A model generated the notes under the pieces. The model was given only the letters and a program-made list of their open reading frames with translations, did no database searches and had not been told where the DNA came from. The position numbers and the translations under genes were made by a program. Shown here in pieces: positions 1 through 9,915 of a stretch of DNA of 64,000 nucleotides; position 1 is the first letter of the stretch; each line of letters begins with the position of its first letter. Source of the stretch: Gerris lacustris (lineage: Eukaryota; Arthropoda; Insecta; Hemiptera; Gerridae); assembly GCA_951217055.1 (NCBI GenBank), contig OX578281.1, forward strand, positions 10,820,447 to 10,884,446, read 5' to 3'.

Positions 1-239
1 GTAAAACCACACGAACAATGCAAAATGCCGTTTTCGCACGAGTTGCGTACCGTACTTTATCTACGATTGTTAGATTTAAATAATAAATACAGAAAAAAAA
101 TAAACTTGCTGTATGTAAGTTCGTATCTCTCTCTTAATAAAGATGGCATTAATTCTTGAGTGGTATTTTTTGCAGAATTAATTATTTCTGGAGGAGTATT
201 ATTCTCCACATTTTCGTCGAAGTCACTTGAATCACTCAT
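1..239 (-). pseudogene. F1 copy 1: first-exon fragment of a Crypton/ZMYM-like tyrosine recombinase protein
   Basis: An ATG at 239 (minus) opens a frame of about 46 sensible residues (MSDSSDFDENVENNTPP..., then ELMPSLLRERYELTYSKF) before it runs into AT-rich DNA. The acidic start followed by LP-x-S-R-x-x-YE-x-x-Y-x-x-F resembles the start of the core-binding domain in insect Crypton-derived and ZMYM/KRAB-A-like tyrosine recombinase proteins; that assignment is from memory of the family. Two other copies in this window (7919 minus, 22185 plus) share the frame, so it was part of a mobile or duplicated unit. No catalytic domain (R...H-x-x-R...Y) is present, so this is a fragment, cut by the window edge. 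Recombinase identity is an inference. Confidence 0.4.
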
Positions 240-620
240 TGTTTTCCACTAAAAACTCGATATAAACAGTTACTTTAATAAAAGAACAGCAAATTAGTTT
301 TGTTAAATGTAAACAAACTCGCTAATCGTGAGTAAAGCTGAAGAATTCCTCTTCTTTACCGCCCTAGGGTGGTATAGAAGAGGAATTCTTCAGAACCATG
401 AGACGCGCATGCGCAATGAATACAAGTATGTTAAGAGGTAAGAATACAAGCATCTGAACAGAGATACAATGTTTATATTTCGTATCATCGTAGATAAAAG
501 GTTTTACAATAGCAACTGAACCAGCTGTTCTGTTTATAGCCAGTGTTGCCTTTTTTGCCTGATTCAGCAAACCTGACCAAGCGCTGTTATTATTTTTTTT
601 ATCATAACACTTACTCATCA
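240..620 (-). repeat. F1 copy 1: conserved upstream region with palindrome
   Basis: The 99 bp between the ATG and a palindrome is conserved with the 22-kb copy. The palindrome at 338-393 has 23-bp arms (CTGAAGAATTCCTCTTC...) around a short centre, with one mismatch here. Beyond it lie ACGCGCATGCGCAATGAA and a TTTATATTTCGTATC segment, also shared with the other copies. The position looks like a promoter or a symmetrical operator, but function is inference. An 85-codon frame at 364-621 (minus) crosses this region and has no recognisable domain. Confidence 0.6.
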
Positions 621-1440
621 CATTTGATTCTTTTTTTAGATTGTGTATCTTTACTTTTTTATATTTAACATTTTTATATTTGATATGTATGTAGTGTTTA
701 AATCATGTAGTTAGTTAAAAAATAATCATTAGTTGTCATTGTTATTATTATTATAATTTGGATTATTTAAGTTCTTTATGTCCGTAAGCACTCCAGTGTT
801 CCAACTGGAGTGCGGTAAAGTTAAATGAGTGCGGTAAAGTAAAACGAGTCCGGTAAAGTAATAAGTGCAGGATTCTGCTGTTTGCGTACTATTTAAAGTG
901 CAATAACAACCACTTTATCGGTAAAATGTAGGAAAAAATATATGAAAGGTTGTGAAACATTTCATCAACCTGAATCAGAATTATTTGCCCCTGACATATG
1001 CATAAATTGCTTATGTCATTGTATTCATTTGTTTCGTTCTGATACACGCTATATGTCTGCATTATATTATAGATAAGACTTAAATCATATCTTTTAGTTT
1101 ATAAATATTAACGTAAGGAAAAAAAAATGCAATTCTTTAGCTTCACGTCTCTGAATTATTCATTCCATAGAGATAAAGAGACGAAAAGATCGACTCGCTG
1201 CTACACAAAGGTTTCAAAGGGCAAACTCCGTCAAGTTTCCACTCTCTGCTTTTTCCCCCCCAAGATTTTAACCTTTTATCTTTTGTGAAAATAGATCAAA
1301 GTACGATAATTTATAGGATTTTTTTATGTTCAAGGTGTTAAATGTCGTGCATAACTTAAACATTTCTAAATTTGACAAAAAGGAAAAATTAATATATTTC
1401 ATGGTTTATTAAATTCAATGTGCATTAAACTATAATTTAT
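621..1440. other. AT-rich stretch with a small hairpin and short tandem motif
   Basis: No gene seen. A perfect 9-bp stem, CACTCCAGT/ACTGGAGTG with a 6-base loop, lies at 789-812. It runs into three or four imperfect copies of GAGTGCGGTAAAGT (809-862). The GCGGTAAAG core matches the centre of the F1 palindrome. The rest is featureless. Confidence 0.5.
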
Positions 1441-1849
1441 TTTAACTCCAGTAGGGAGAAAAAGTTTTGATTTTGAATTAGTTTAGAGGGACTAAAGTAA
1501 GTCTTTTTATCCCTGAGCTCAAAAAGTAGGGAGAAAAAGTAAAGTAGGGGAAAAAAGTAAAGATTGTTACTTAATTATTTTATAAATAGTAGAAAATGTA
1601 TGGCTAATGTAATGAAGTTGTTGAAATCAGGTTGGTGGCACTTGCTTTTTCGACCATGTTTATCTTTGTTTATAACCTGCATCTAAATAACCTTCTATTT
1701 GAGTTTAATTCCTATTCTTATTTGTTTTTTTATATTTAATCTCTTATATCTGCTATTAAAAGTGCTAATAATTATTGTTATTTATTAAAATGATAAATAA
1801 AAACTGTGCAATGGACGAAAATGTGTATTTTCTTCCTACTGGAGATAAA
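1441..1849. mobile_element. F9a copy 1: 0.4-kb element with CTCCAGTAGGGAG terminal inverted repeats
   Basis: The ends TTTAACTCCAGTAGGGAG (1441-1458) and the complement of TTTATCTCCAGTAGGAAG (1832-1849) are inverted repeats matching 16 of 18. The interior holds repeated GTAGGGAGAAAAAGTAAAG motifs. A near-identical copy lies at 12307-12730. This looks like a MITE-type non-autonomous element; no clear target duplication is seen and the superfamily is unknown. Confidence 0.55.
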
Positions 1850-2062
1850 ATATTGTATGTACCTCGTGAGTAAAGTGCCATTATTCCCCTTGCGATAATT
1901 ATCTCCCTCGGCTGTGCCTCGGGAATTATGGAGTCTAATTCCCTCGGCTTCGCCTCGGGATTTAGGGACCATGGTTCCTTCGGCTTCGCCTCAAGAACCA
2001 ACTTTTTCGCTCAGGGAATAATGGCTTACTTTACTCCCTAGGTGCATAAATAACTATTTGCA
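1842..2062. mobile_element. F9b copy 1: 0.22-kb hairpin element with GC-rich core
   Basis: About 45 bp at each end is inverted: ATATTGTATG..ACCTCG..GAGTAAAGT and CCATTATTCC are mirrored by GGAATAATGG..ACTTTACT..AGGTGCATAAAT. The core carries three related GC-rich modules of the type CCCTCGGCTTCGCCTCGGG, each imperfectly self-complementary. Copies at 12725-12960 and, without the F9a neighbour, at 34484-34622 show that it is a unit of its own. A MITE or a hairpin RNA source are both possible; no coding potential. Confidence 0.55.
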
Positions 2063-2080
2063 AACATAATAAATAAATAC

Positions 2081-2600
2081 TCTGCCAAATAGTGTGGCAC
2101 ATTCCTTTCTCAAGTTTATTTTTATCGCGTTCTATACTTATACTTCTTAAAGCCTATTATTGTTATATTTATTTAATTTTCCCCGTTTTTTTTAACTGTC
2201 AAAATTGTTTTGATTATTTACATTAATTGAAGTATCAATTTAGTAAAATTTAAGGAGTGCGGATGGTTGAAATTAATCTGGTGCCATTTGCAGGCTTCTT
2301 TCGACAAATCATCGAAATTTCATAAAAATCAGAGAAGTGCTTTTGATGATATAGGTGTAAATAAATGTATGTCTGTGCACATGTGGAAAAGAAACAAATT
2401 GGTGCAGAAGGTTAAAACTTATATTAGACTAATAATTGGCTAATTATGACTTGTCATCCAAATTTCAATAAAATCAGATATGTTGGTTAGTAAAAAATTG
2501 AGCGACAGACCGAAAGACACTAAAATGTTCTCTGAAGTCTGAAGTCCAAAACGGATTTCTGTCTTGAAATTTTTGAAATCGGAGGTCTAAAAAATAAAGC
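2081..2600 (+). repeat. F5 family copy (truncated at the GCTTCCG end)
   Basis: Starts with TCTGCCAAATAGTGTGGCAC and runs through GGATGGTTGAAATTAATCTGG, AATAAATGTATG, GACAGACCGAAAGACAC and AACGGATTTCTGTCTTG. The same order is found at 8974, 36050 and, reversed, at 47448 and 58385. F5 is a dispersed repeat of about 0.6 kb with no coding capacity. This copy stops before the terminal GCTTCCG hairpin. Confidence 0.7.
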
Positions 2601-2779
2601 TGATGTTCTATTCCCATTTTTCTATAGTAATATTTTACTTAGGTTTATTTATAAGTAGCATATAAATGTAAGCGTATAATGTAATAAATGCACATTATAA
2701 TCACCTATACTCTATACATAAAACTAGGTGTGCAATGCAGTTGTCTGCTTGCAATATTGAGCTGAGCGTGCATTTTAAT

Positions 2780-3450
2780 CTTAACCAATCAACATTTGTA
2801 TTATAGCATTTGTATTATAGCAACATTTAATAGCTGAAATCGGACCAAAAATAGTAAAATCTCTATTTTTATTTAAAAAGCATTTTTTCCTGTTTTTCTA
2901 TTTTACCCCCTCTTAAATGAAAATATGACAAAAGTGAATATAACAACAATAACTGTACTTGTAAAGAGCTTTCCAAACACAAGCATCATGAAGGGCATAT
3001 ACTATTTTCACTTTTGTACCCCGTACCCCGTACCCCTGTGTACGAATTTGGACCAATTCAGATTTATACCTTCCTGTGGTTGGTCACTATGACCGTGCCG
3101 AATTTTGAGTGAATCGGTTCAGCCGTTTAGGAGGAAACTTTTGTACCCCGTTCCCCGTACCCCTGTGAAACAATTTGGACTATTTCAGATTTATACCTTC
3201 CTGTGGTTGGTCACTATGACCGTGCCAAATTTCGTGCGAATTGGTTCAGCCATTCAGGAGAAAACTTTTGTACCCCGTATCCCGTGTACCCTGTGTACCA
3301 ATTTGGACCATTTAAGATTTATACCTTCCTGTGGTTAGTCACTAAGACCGTGCCAAATTTTGTGCAGATCGGTTCAGCCGTTCAGGAGGAGTATGCGTCA
3401 GAAAAAATGCAAAGTGTAGTATAAGAGCTTCGCTTCGCTCAGCTCAATTA
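2780..3450 (+). repeat. F14 copy 1: GTACCCC family with three internal ~125-bp units
   Basis: About 125-bp units (starting near 3011, 3138 and 3264) each contain GTACCCCGTACCC, ATTTGGACCA, TTATACCTTCCTGTGGTTGG and a GAATCGGTTCAGCCG motif. The repeat ends at CTTCGCTTCGCTCAGCTC. Reverse copies lie at 26370-26590 and 49215-49515. Peptides from these frames reflect only the repetition. Confidence 0.65.
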
Positions 3451-3875
3451 GAATGGACAAACGTTCCAATAGCAATAAATCTAATATAAATCTTAAATGT
3501 ACTTCTTAATAAGGGGGAATATATAAAATTATTTCCCTTTGAAATATTTATTCTCCTTAAGAACAAGGCATAATTGCTTCCCCTTTTGATGCTTGGCCCT
3601 CACGTATCTAAATGGTACTCCTAAATTTATGTTTTATAAAAGTAATGAGGACATCTAAAAATGACTTTCTTTTAACTTTGAATCTTTAATAACCGGGAAA
3701 AAGTTTTGAAAAGAAACTTTGAAGAAAGCCTTGAAAGTTAAAGCCATTGAGATTACGATTAAAACACCATTAACAAAATGCATTGATGTTTCTTGATAAG
3801 ATACTGGAATAATTAATAGTATTTAAAAAAAAAAAAGAAAGTATTTATTATGTATACATATACATACATACATAC

Positions 3876-3881
<6 letters not shown>
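3451..3881. other. Unique AT-rich stretch
   Basis: No gene or repeat relationship recognised. It ends in a poly(A) run near 3824 and short TACATA repeats that grade into the following (TA)n. Confidence 0.4.

Positions 3882-3953
<72 letters not shown>
3882..3953. repeat. (TA)n microsatellite
   Basis: About 72 bp of uninterrupted TA, ending exactly where the left arm of the long inverted repeat begins. Confidence 0.95.
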
Positions 3954-3955
<2 letters not shown>

Positions 3956-4410
3956 CACAATTTGCGAGAGACACCAAGGGATGTGCCACGCAAGCGTGAC
4001 CCATAGGAACTGTTCCAACATCAGACATAACGTCATTAAGATGTTGGCTCGGCATTACGCCATGTCCTGCATCGTTTCGTCGCGTCCGACTCATTAGGGG
4101 CCCGACGATGCCCACCCAACTCTGGACCTATACTAGATCAACAAGATCAGATATAGGACTTATCAGAGACGAGCGTGCTCTCATACCGCAAAAACACGGT
4201 ATTACTCTGCTGATGTGTTTTGCCAGCCAAGCAAGAATGGCGGTGTAGTGAAAAATAACGGTGTATTTACCTAAATACGCGACGAAACGATGCAGGACAT
4301 GGCGTAATGCCGAGCCAACATCTTAATGACGTTATGTCTGATGTTGGAACAGTTCCTATGGGTCATGCTTGCGTGGCACATCCCTTGGTGTCTCTCACAA
4401 ACTGTGTATT
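3953..4410. repeat. Long inverted repeat, 132-bp arms
   Basis: The left arm (3953-4084) and right arm (4279-4410) are almost perfect reverse complements, for example GAGACACCAAGGGATGTGCC against GGCACATCCCTTGGTGTC. A spacer of about 194 bp lies between. Arms are GC-balanced, unlike the AT-rich surroundings. A transcript would fold into a 130-bp hairpin, a possible small-RNA precursor. It is equally likely to be a foldback transposon. No coding frame is convincing. Confidence 0.8.
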
Positions 4411-4735
4411 ATGAACTCGTATATGAAAAAGTTTGTCTGACTTGTCTCGGACTTATTTTTTTGTTTGGAACCATAAATTCCGTTGTATGGAGATCTGACA
4501 GTAGTAGATACTAAATATGGTGAATTAAGTTAACTATGGAAATTTGACGTTATAAGAAAATTTACCATATAAACAGAGCAGAGGCAGGAAAAAGCGAGGG
4601 TGAAAGGTCTAAAAAGGTAGAGACAACACTCAACGGACCAGGAGAACGCACATAACAAATAATTTAGTATATGTAACGTACAAATAATAGTATAGTTATA
4701 AGAAAGGTTTATCACCTATAATTTCTTATTATTTA
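4396..4735 (+). repeat. F15 copy 1
   Basis: Matches the reverse complement of 29163-29470: GAACTCGTATATG, GTTTGTCTGA, CCGTTGTATGGAGATC, GACGTTATAAGAAAATTTACC, GCAGAGGCAGGAAAAA and TATAGTTATAAGAAAGG occur in the same order. Its left end resembles the 3' end of F6. Confidence 0.7.
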
Positions 4736-4741
4736 ATACCT

Positions 4742-4748
<7 letters not shown>

Positions 4749-4807
<59 letters not shown>
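4749..4807. repeat. (AT)n microsatellite
   Basis: About 59 bp of AT dinucleotides. Frames through it give meaningless IYIYIY peptides. Confidence 0.95.
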
Positions 4808-4809
<2 letters not shown>

Positions 4810-5210
4810 GTGTATATTTAGGCCAAGTCTGACACCGTTTTCCTCTGTGATTTTATTTGGTTTTGGGGCGTTTTTCATTATTTGAACCCTTTGATGCGTC
4901 AGAGTAAAAAAAATCGGAAAAAGTTCTGCGTCTGACAATATTAAAATGTTAACTGACAATATTAAATCAGCTGAATATTAATTAATAGTTAGTTTTTTTT
5001 TATTTATGTTAATTAATACCAGTGGCGCACCCAGGGGGCGGGGCACGGGGGGCACGTGCCCCCCCCAAAGCCAGACCTAAAATTTAAGTATGCAATTCCG
5101 CAGCACGTGTTAAAGTAATAGTGTTGTGATAGTCAAAAACATAAATAAATATATAAGTAATTATATACCTAGTTTAGCCCGACTTTTATTTTGGCGTTTA
5201 AAAAGACGTG

Positions 5211-5231
5211 CCCCCCCCCCCCCCCCCCCCC
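5211..5231. repeat. Poly(C) tract inside the hAT element
   Basis: 21 consecutive C, derived from the CGTGCCCCCC motif of the element; likely length-polymorphic. Confidence 0.9.
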
Positions 5232-5425
5232 AAAGCCAATGACGTAAAATTTAAGAATGCAATTTCGCAGCACATGTTAAAGAAATAGTGAAAAAAAATA
5301 ATAATTAAGTAATAATCTACCTAGTTTTGCCGGACATATGGACTATTATATAGGTACCCTACTATGTTTATTTTTAACCTAATACTATCAGCTAATTTCT
5401 GGTAAACTCAAAACATTTGGTGTAC

Positions 5426-5428
<3 letters not shown>

Positions 5429-5462
<34 letters not shown>
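5429..5462. repeat. Poly(T) tract inside the hAT element
   Basis: Over 30 consecutive T between flanks shared with the related element at 9.3 kb. Confidence 0.9.
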
Positions 5463-5463
<1 letters not shown>

Positions 5464-5928
5464 TTAATTCACATAACTAAAATATTTTTAAAATGTACCA
5501 ATTTATTTTTGTGGCTACTAAAATAAAACATTAATCTATTATATAATGAACAACTTTTAGTAATAAAATATGATTAGTATGTAAATATTTTTTTATAATA
5601 AAATACCCCGATCTTCATGTCCCGTTCATAAAAAACTTAAATTTATTTGTATATAATAACATTTTAGATGCTCTTAGAATAGGCTAAAAAGACGTTTTCA
5701 AGTAATGTAAACTATAAAAGTTTTCCCCGGGCCCCCCAAAAATAGAGCCCAGCCCCCCCTTCAAAATTGGCTGGATCCGCCCTTGATATGAAGTAATTTA
5801 AGAACAAAGAAAACCGGACTGTTAATTGTCTGTGATTATGCTAAGCCCCCATTACATCCCCCCCCCCTTATTTTTTTTAATCTGTGCCCCTCCCAAAAAT
5901 AAATCCTGGGTGCGCCACTGATTAATAC

Positions 5929-6716
5929 TAATTACTATTAATTAATGATTCAACCTCCTGTTGAACGCTTTTTAAATGTCTTTTCCAAAAAAAGAATCAA
6001 TTAAAATACATTATTTGGAATTAAAATACGGTTTTAACAATATAAGAAAGTTTGTCTGAGTTGTCAAAGGACCAATTTTTTTAAATTGGGCTTAAATTAA
6101 GACATTTACAAAACCATTTTTCCACTTATAAATAAGGGTTTAAAATCAAAGGTAATATAATTTGATTTTCGACCGTCAAAAGAATTCTAACCCCTTTTTT
6201 CTATTCATTTCATTTCCTTCCATCTAAACCCTTTTGACCGTTTTTCATATAAGTAGGTATATGAAAATGGAAAAATATCTTTCACTCTATAAATTGTAAT
6301 CCTCTATTTTTGATCCTTTATCTTTCCCTTCAAAAAGTTCTTTTCTGCTAGTTTTTCTCTCTCCTTTTTTTATCTTTACTTTTTTCTGGTGTTGAGCCAA
6401 ATATAGAGTAAATGATACCAATTACTTCCTCCTCATTTTCATAAAGGTCTAAATATTGTTTTAGTATTTTTAGTGTCTCTCAGCATGTTTTTTCTTTGGC
6501 TTCGTAGATACATTTATTTTTTTTATCACTTTTATGTCCACCCTTTTCTTACAATCATCTTAACCTCTTAAGTGGTTATAAAGTATGTTGTCACTTAATA
6601 TAGTTAAGGCAATTTTCGGGTTTTCCTTTTTTTAGTTCTAAGTAGAAGAAAAATAATTACATACTTTCTAATAGATATCATCTTTTAAATTGTATAAAAT
6701 TATCATATTTTTTAGG
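5929..6716. other. AT-rich interval with no gene
   Basis: A short F6/F15-like piece, AAGTTTGTCTGAGTTGTC, lies near 6050. The rest is T-rich unique sequence without recognisable features. Confidence 0.4.
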
Positions 6717-6970
6717 TTTTTGCTTCCGACCTTACCGAAAGTACCGGAAGCTATGTGATCTTTCTGAAGAACGAAAGAATTTTAGGTCTCCGATTTCAAA
6801 AATTCCAAGACAGAAATCCGTTTCAGACATCAGGGAACATTTTTGGTTTCGTTTCATTTTTTATTTACACCTATATCTTCAAAAATACTGATCTGATTTT
6901 AATGAAATTTGGATGGTTACATTAATTTGGTTGTACTGTACATTCATACAAGTTTCATAATAGTAAATTA
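6716..6970 (-). repeat. F5 family copy (reverse, 5' part missing)
   Basis: Begins at the TTGCTTCCGACCTTACCG terminal hairpin, continues through GAAATCCGTTTCAGACATC and GATTTTAATGAAATTTGGATGG, and stops near 6965 where F1 copy 2 begins. Confidence 0.7.
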
Positions 6971-8180
6971 CGCGTCTAGTGTGGAAAGTAGGTTTTTGCA
7001 TGAGAGTGTGGAGTTTTCACCCGGAGCGTTAGCGAGGGTAGTAAAACCACACGAGCAAAGCAAAATGCAGTTTTCGCACTAGTTGCGTACCGCACTTTAT
7101 CTATGATTGTTGGATTTTAATAATAAATACAGAAATAAAAATTTAATTAACTTCCTGTATGTAAATTCGTATTTCTCTTTTGATAAAGATAACATTAACC
7201 CTTAAATGCTAATGTTAGTCGAATCGACGAGCACAGTTTGAACCTTAACCTTTTACGCTCGTACGCGATGGTGATGGGTACCCCATCCTTCTGCAGTGCT
7301 TGCACTGGTTAGTAACACACCTGCCAGTGTAGCGGTAGTAGTCCTTTTGAGCCTACACTCGTTTTCTAGCAAATTCCCGTCAAAGCTACTTCGTCGATTC
7401 GACTGACGTTTAGACGTAGGGAATTAATTGGTCGTTGAATGAGCCTATAGCCTGGGAAAATGGGCCTGGGGTAAGGGGCAATAGGCCTAGGGGTAAGGGG
7501 CAATGGGCCTAGGGTAATTAACCTTGGCCCAGAGACCAGTGGCCGGTAATCTGGGGCCTGGAGCACTTAGCAAAGGACCTAGTGCATTAATGTTCACTCA
7601 ATTTTAGATTCTTCTGATGTTCCTACTAAGTTATTTGTCATAAAATGTTTTTATATCTCACTAAAAGATTTAATTATGAGTTCTTAATAGCTTTCTCTTT
7701 ATAAAAGTGTATTTTCAACCCAAAAAATGTATTTTCTGCATATGTTAGTCGAATCGACGAAGGTTTAGCAATACCAGCCATCCAATTACCATTAGCATTT
7801 AAGGGTTAATTCATTAGTTGTGCCGCATTACCGCCGGAGTTACCATTTTGTGCCGCATTAATTATTTCGGGAGGCGTATTATTCTCCTCATTTTCATCAT
7901 AATGACATGAGTCAATCATTGTTTTTCACTAAAATCTCGATATAAACAGTTACTTATATTAAACAAACAGCAAATTAGTATTGTTAAATGTAAACAAACT
8001 TGCTAATTGTGCATTAAGGTGAAAAATTCTTCATTTTTACCGCACTAGGGCGGAAAAAAGAGGAATTATGAAACGCGCATGCGCAATGAATAAAAATTCG
8101 TAAAGAATCACTTTCAACGCAACTATACAGAGATACAATGTTTATATTTCGTATAAAATATCAAAAATTATCAGTAATAA
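6970..8180 (-). pseudogene. F1 copy 2: recombinase-like first-exon fragment, interrupted by a piggyBac-type MITE
   Basis: Same unit as 1-620. Reading from the right: TTATATTTCGTAT, ACGCGCATGCGCAATG, a decayed palindrome at 8021-8070, then an ATG at 7919 opening a frame that keeps ENNTPPEIIN but has lost the rest. The 607-bp MITE at 7199-7805 splits the unit. Left of it the sequence rejoins the TTCGCACTAGTTGCGTACCGC and AGCGAGGGTAGTAAAACC parts shared with the copies at 1 and 22.4 kb. Clearly non-functional. Confidence 0.55.
7199..7805. mobile_element. Non-autonomous piggyBac-type element (607 bp) at a duplicated TTAA
   Basis: CCCTTAAATGCTAATG at the left end and CATTAGCATTTAAGGG at the right are perfect inverted repeats. 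Each is flanked by TTAA (7195-7198 and 7806-7809), the obligate piggyBac target. Subterminal GTTAGTCGAATCGACGA boxes occur near both ends, and a related TCGATTCGAC motif lies at 7391. The centre has GGGCCTRGGGTAAGGGGCAAT repeats and no transposase. The empty site is visible in the two other F1 copies, where GGCATTAATTCTTG is uninterrupted. Confidence 0.85.
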
Positions 8181-8973
8181 GACCAACTAACTTAGTTTAC
8201 CAGACTATATATTTTAAAATCTTTTATACAATTTTTAATAGCTATTTTAGTGTTATTGACCCTAATTTTTAATTAGTTCATAATTATAAACAAACACAAC
8301 TTCGAAATAAAATAAGAAGTAGGTACTTGAAGCAAACTGTGAAGATTTTCCTTCTTTTGACGCTAAATTGAAAATAATATAATAGTATTAGAACGTGAAA
8401 ATATTCAAAACAAAATGAGAGAGAGAGAGAAGGAAGGTAGCAAGGTAAGTTATAGGAGATAATTGTATATGCTCTTATTACAGTCAAAGCAGAGATAATA
8501 AGGATAAGGTTGTGGATTGTAGTGATAACAGATAACAGAGTAAGGATGTCGGTGTGGTGGAGGTTTTGGTATAATTGGCTTCATCAGTAGTTAGTTGTTA
8601 AAGTAAGAAATATTGAGTAGTAGGTTCAACACTGTATACTACTACAGGCGCTTGCCAAACACCAATTAGTAACTGAGGTGCTATATCCACAGTGTAACCG
8701 CCTGCGGCAAGCTTTATGCATGAAATCTTCAGCTTCAGACATCTTTTAACTCATTCCCTTACACTTTTCAACGTTCTACTAAAACTTCGCTTAAAAGGAC
8801 ATTCGCTATAAATTCCTTCCACATTATGTCATCATAAATCCTTCTTTACACTGTTTATTTTAAGCTTGAGCATATAAATTTGAAATAAAAATAGAACAAT
8901 GTATTAATGTGTTAAGAATAATCTCGACTAATGATAATGCTTTATACATAGTGATATTAAAAAAAAAAAAAAA
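8181..8973. other. Interval with no recognisable gene
   Basis: Contains a short GAGA run at 8417-8432 and a GCAAG/GTAAGT donor-like site near 8442 without a matching acceptor. Otherwise unique sequence, ending in poly(A) near 8960. Confidence 0.4.
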
Positions 8974-9915
8974 CTCTGCCAATTAGTGTGGCACATAGCT
9001 TCCTCGCGTCCTATTTTGTAAAATGTCATTCATCAAATTGTTTTGATTTTTTACATGACTGAAAGTATCAGTTTAGCATTAGCAACATATAAAGAGCGCA
9101 GACGGTTGTAATTAATCTGGAACTATCTGCGGGCTACTTTCGAGGAACCATCAAAATTTCATAAAAATCACATGAGTACTTTTGAAGATGGAATGTTTGT
9201 GCGCATGTAGAAGAGATTTAAACCGGTGCATAAGGTTAAAACTATATGATACCAACAATGGGCTAATTACGACCTACCATCCGAATTTCAATCTAATCGG
9301 ACCCAGTAGCGACCCAGGATTTTTTTTTGGGAGGGGCACAGATGAAAAAAAGGGGGGGGGGGGTGTAATGTGGGCTTAGCATAATCACAGACAATTAAGA
9401 AGTCGGGTTTTCTTTGTTCTTAAAATTATTTCATATTAATAGTGGATCTAGCCAATTTTTAAGGGGGGCTTGGCTCTCTTTTAGGGGGGTCCGGGGGGCC
9501 TCCCCCGGGAAAATTTTTATAGTTTACGTTACTTGAAAACGTCTTTTTAGCCTATTCTAAGAGCATCTAAAATGTTACTTTATAAAAATAAATTTAAGAT
9601 TTTTAAGAACGGGACATGATGACCGGGGTATTTTATTTAAAAAAAAATCTTTCACGCGTCTTTTTAAACACGAAAAAAAAAATGTCTGCCAAAACTAGGT
9701 ATATAATTACTTATTTATTGATTTTTTTGACTATCACAGCACTATTACTTTAAAATGTGCTGCGGAATTGCATACTTAAATTTTAGGTCTTTGGCTTTGG
9801 GGGGGGGGGGGGGGCACGTGCCCCCCGTGCCCCCCCCCCTGGGTGCGCCACTGATCGGACCAGTACTTTTTAAGATGTGTTGGTTGGGAAAAATTGAGAG
9901 ACAGACCGACAGACA
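8974..9915 (+). repeat. F5 family copy split by a hAT insertion
   Basis: F5 begins at CTCTGCCAATTAGTGTGGCA and runs to AATCGGACC at 9303. It resumes at 9862 with AGTACTTTTTAAGATGTGTTGG and GACAGACCGACAGACA, so the two halves are one copy interrupted by 9304-9853. It is truncated at 9915. Confidence 0.75.
9304..9853. mobile_element. Non-autonomous hAT-type element, 550 bp, with 8-bp target duplication
   Basis: Ends CAGTAGCGACCCAGG and CCTGGGTGCGCCACTG are inverted repeats with decay on the left. ATCGGACC is duplicated at 9296-9303 and 9854-9861. The interior is the reverse complement of parts of the 5020-5920 element, including AACGTCTTTTTAGCC, AGAGCATCTAAAATG and the GGGCACGTGCCCCCC block. 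It is shorter by internal deletion. No coding capacity. Confidence 0.87.

Larger units (their letters stand above)
5020..5920. mobile_element. Non-autonomous hAT-type element, 901 bp, with 8-bp target duplication
   Basis: The ends CAGTGGCGCACCCAGG and CCTGGGTGCGCCACTG are perfect 16-bp terminal inverted repeats, directly flanked by ATTAATAC at 5012-5019 and 5921-5928. An 8-bp duplication with CAGnGGCG ends is typical of the hAT superfamily. The interior has no transposase frame. It holds poly(C) runs (5211-5231 and near 5865), a poly(T) run (5429-5462) and GCACGTGCCCCCC repeats near both ends. A shorter relative is at 9304-9853. Confidence 0.88.

Noticed and set aside
364..621. 85-codon minus-strand frame next to F1
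   Set aside because: No recognisable domain. Part of it crosses the non-coding palindrome and it is not conserved as a frame in the other F1 copies.
3813..4115. 100-codon open frame crossing (TA)n and the inverted-repeat arm
   Set aside because: It is a translation of a microsatellite plus a non-coding inverted repeat; similar IYIYIY frames occur at every (AT)n tract.
7366..7566. Proline-rich 66-codon frame
   Set aside because: It is a translation of GGGCCTRGGGTAAGGGG repeats within the piggyBac-type MITE.
8400..8450. Possible exon ending at GCAAG|GTAAGT
   Set aside because: There is no acceptor upstream and the preceding frame is a GAGA microsatellite.
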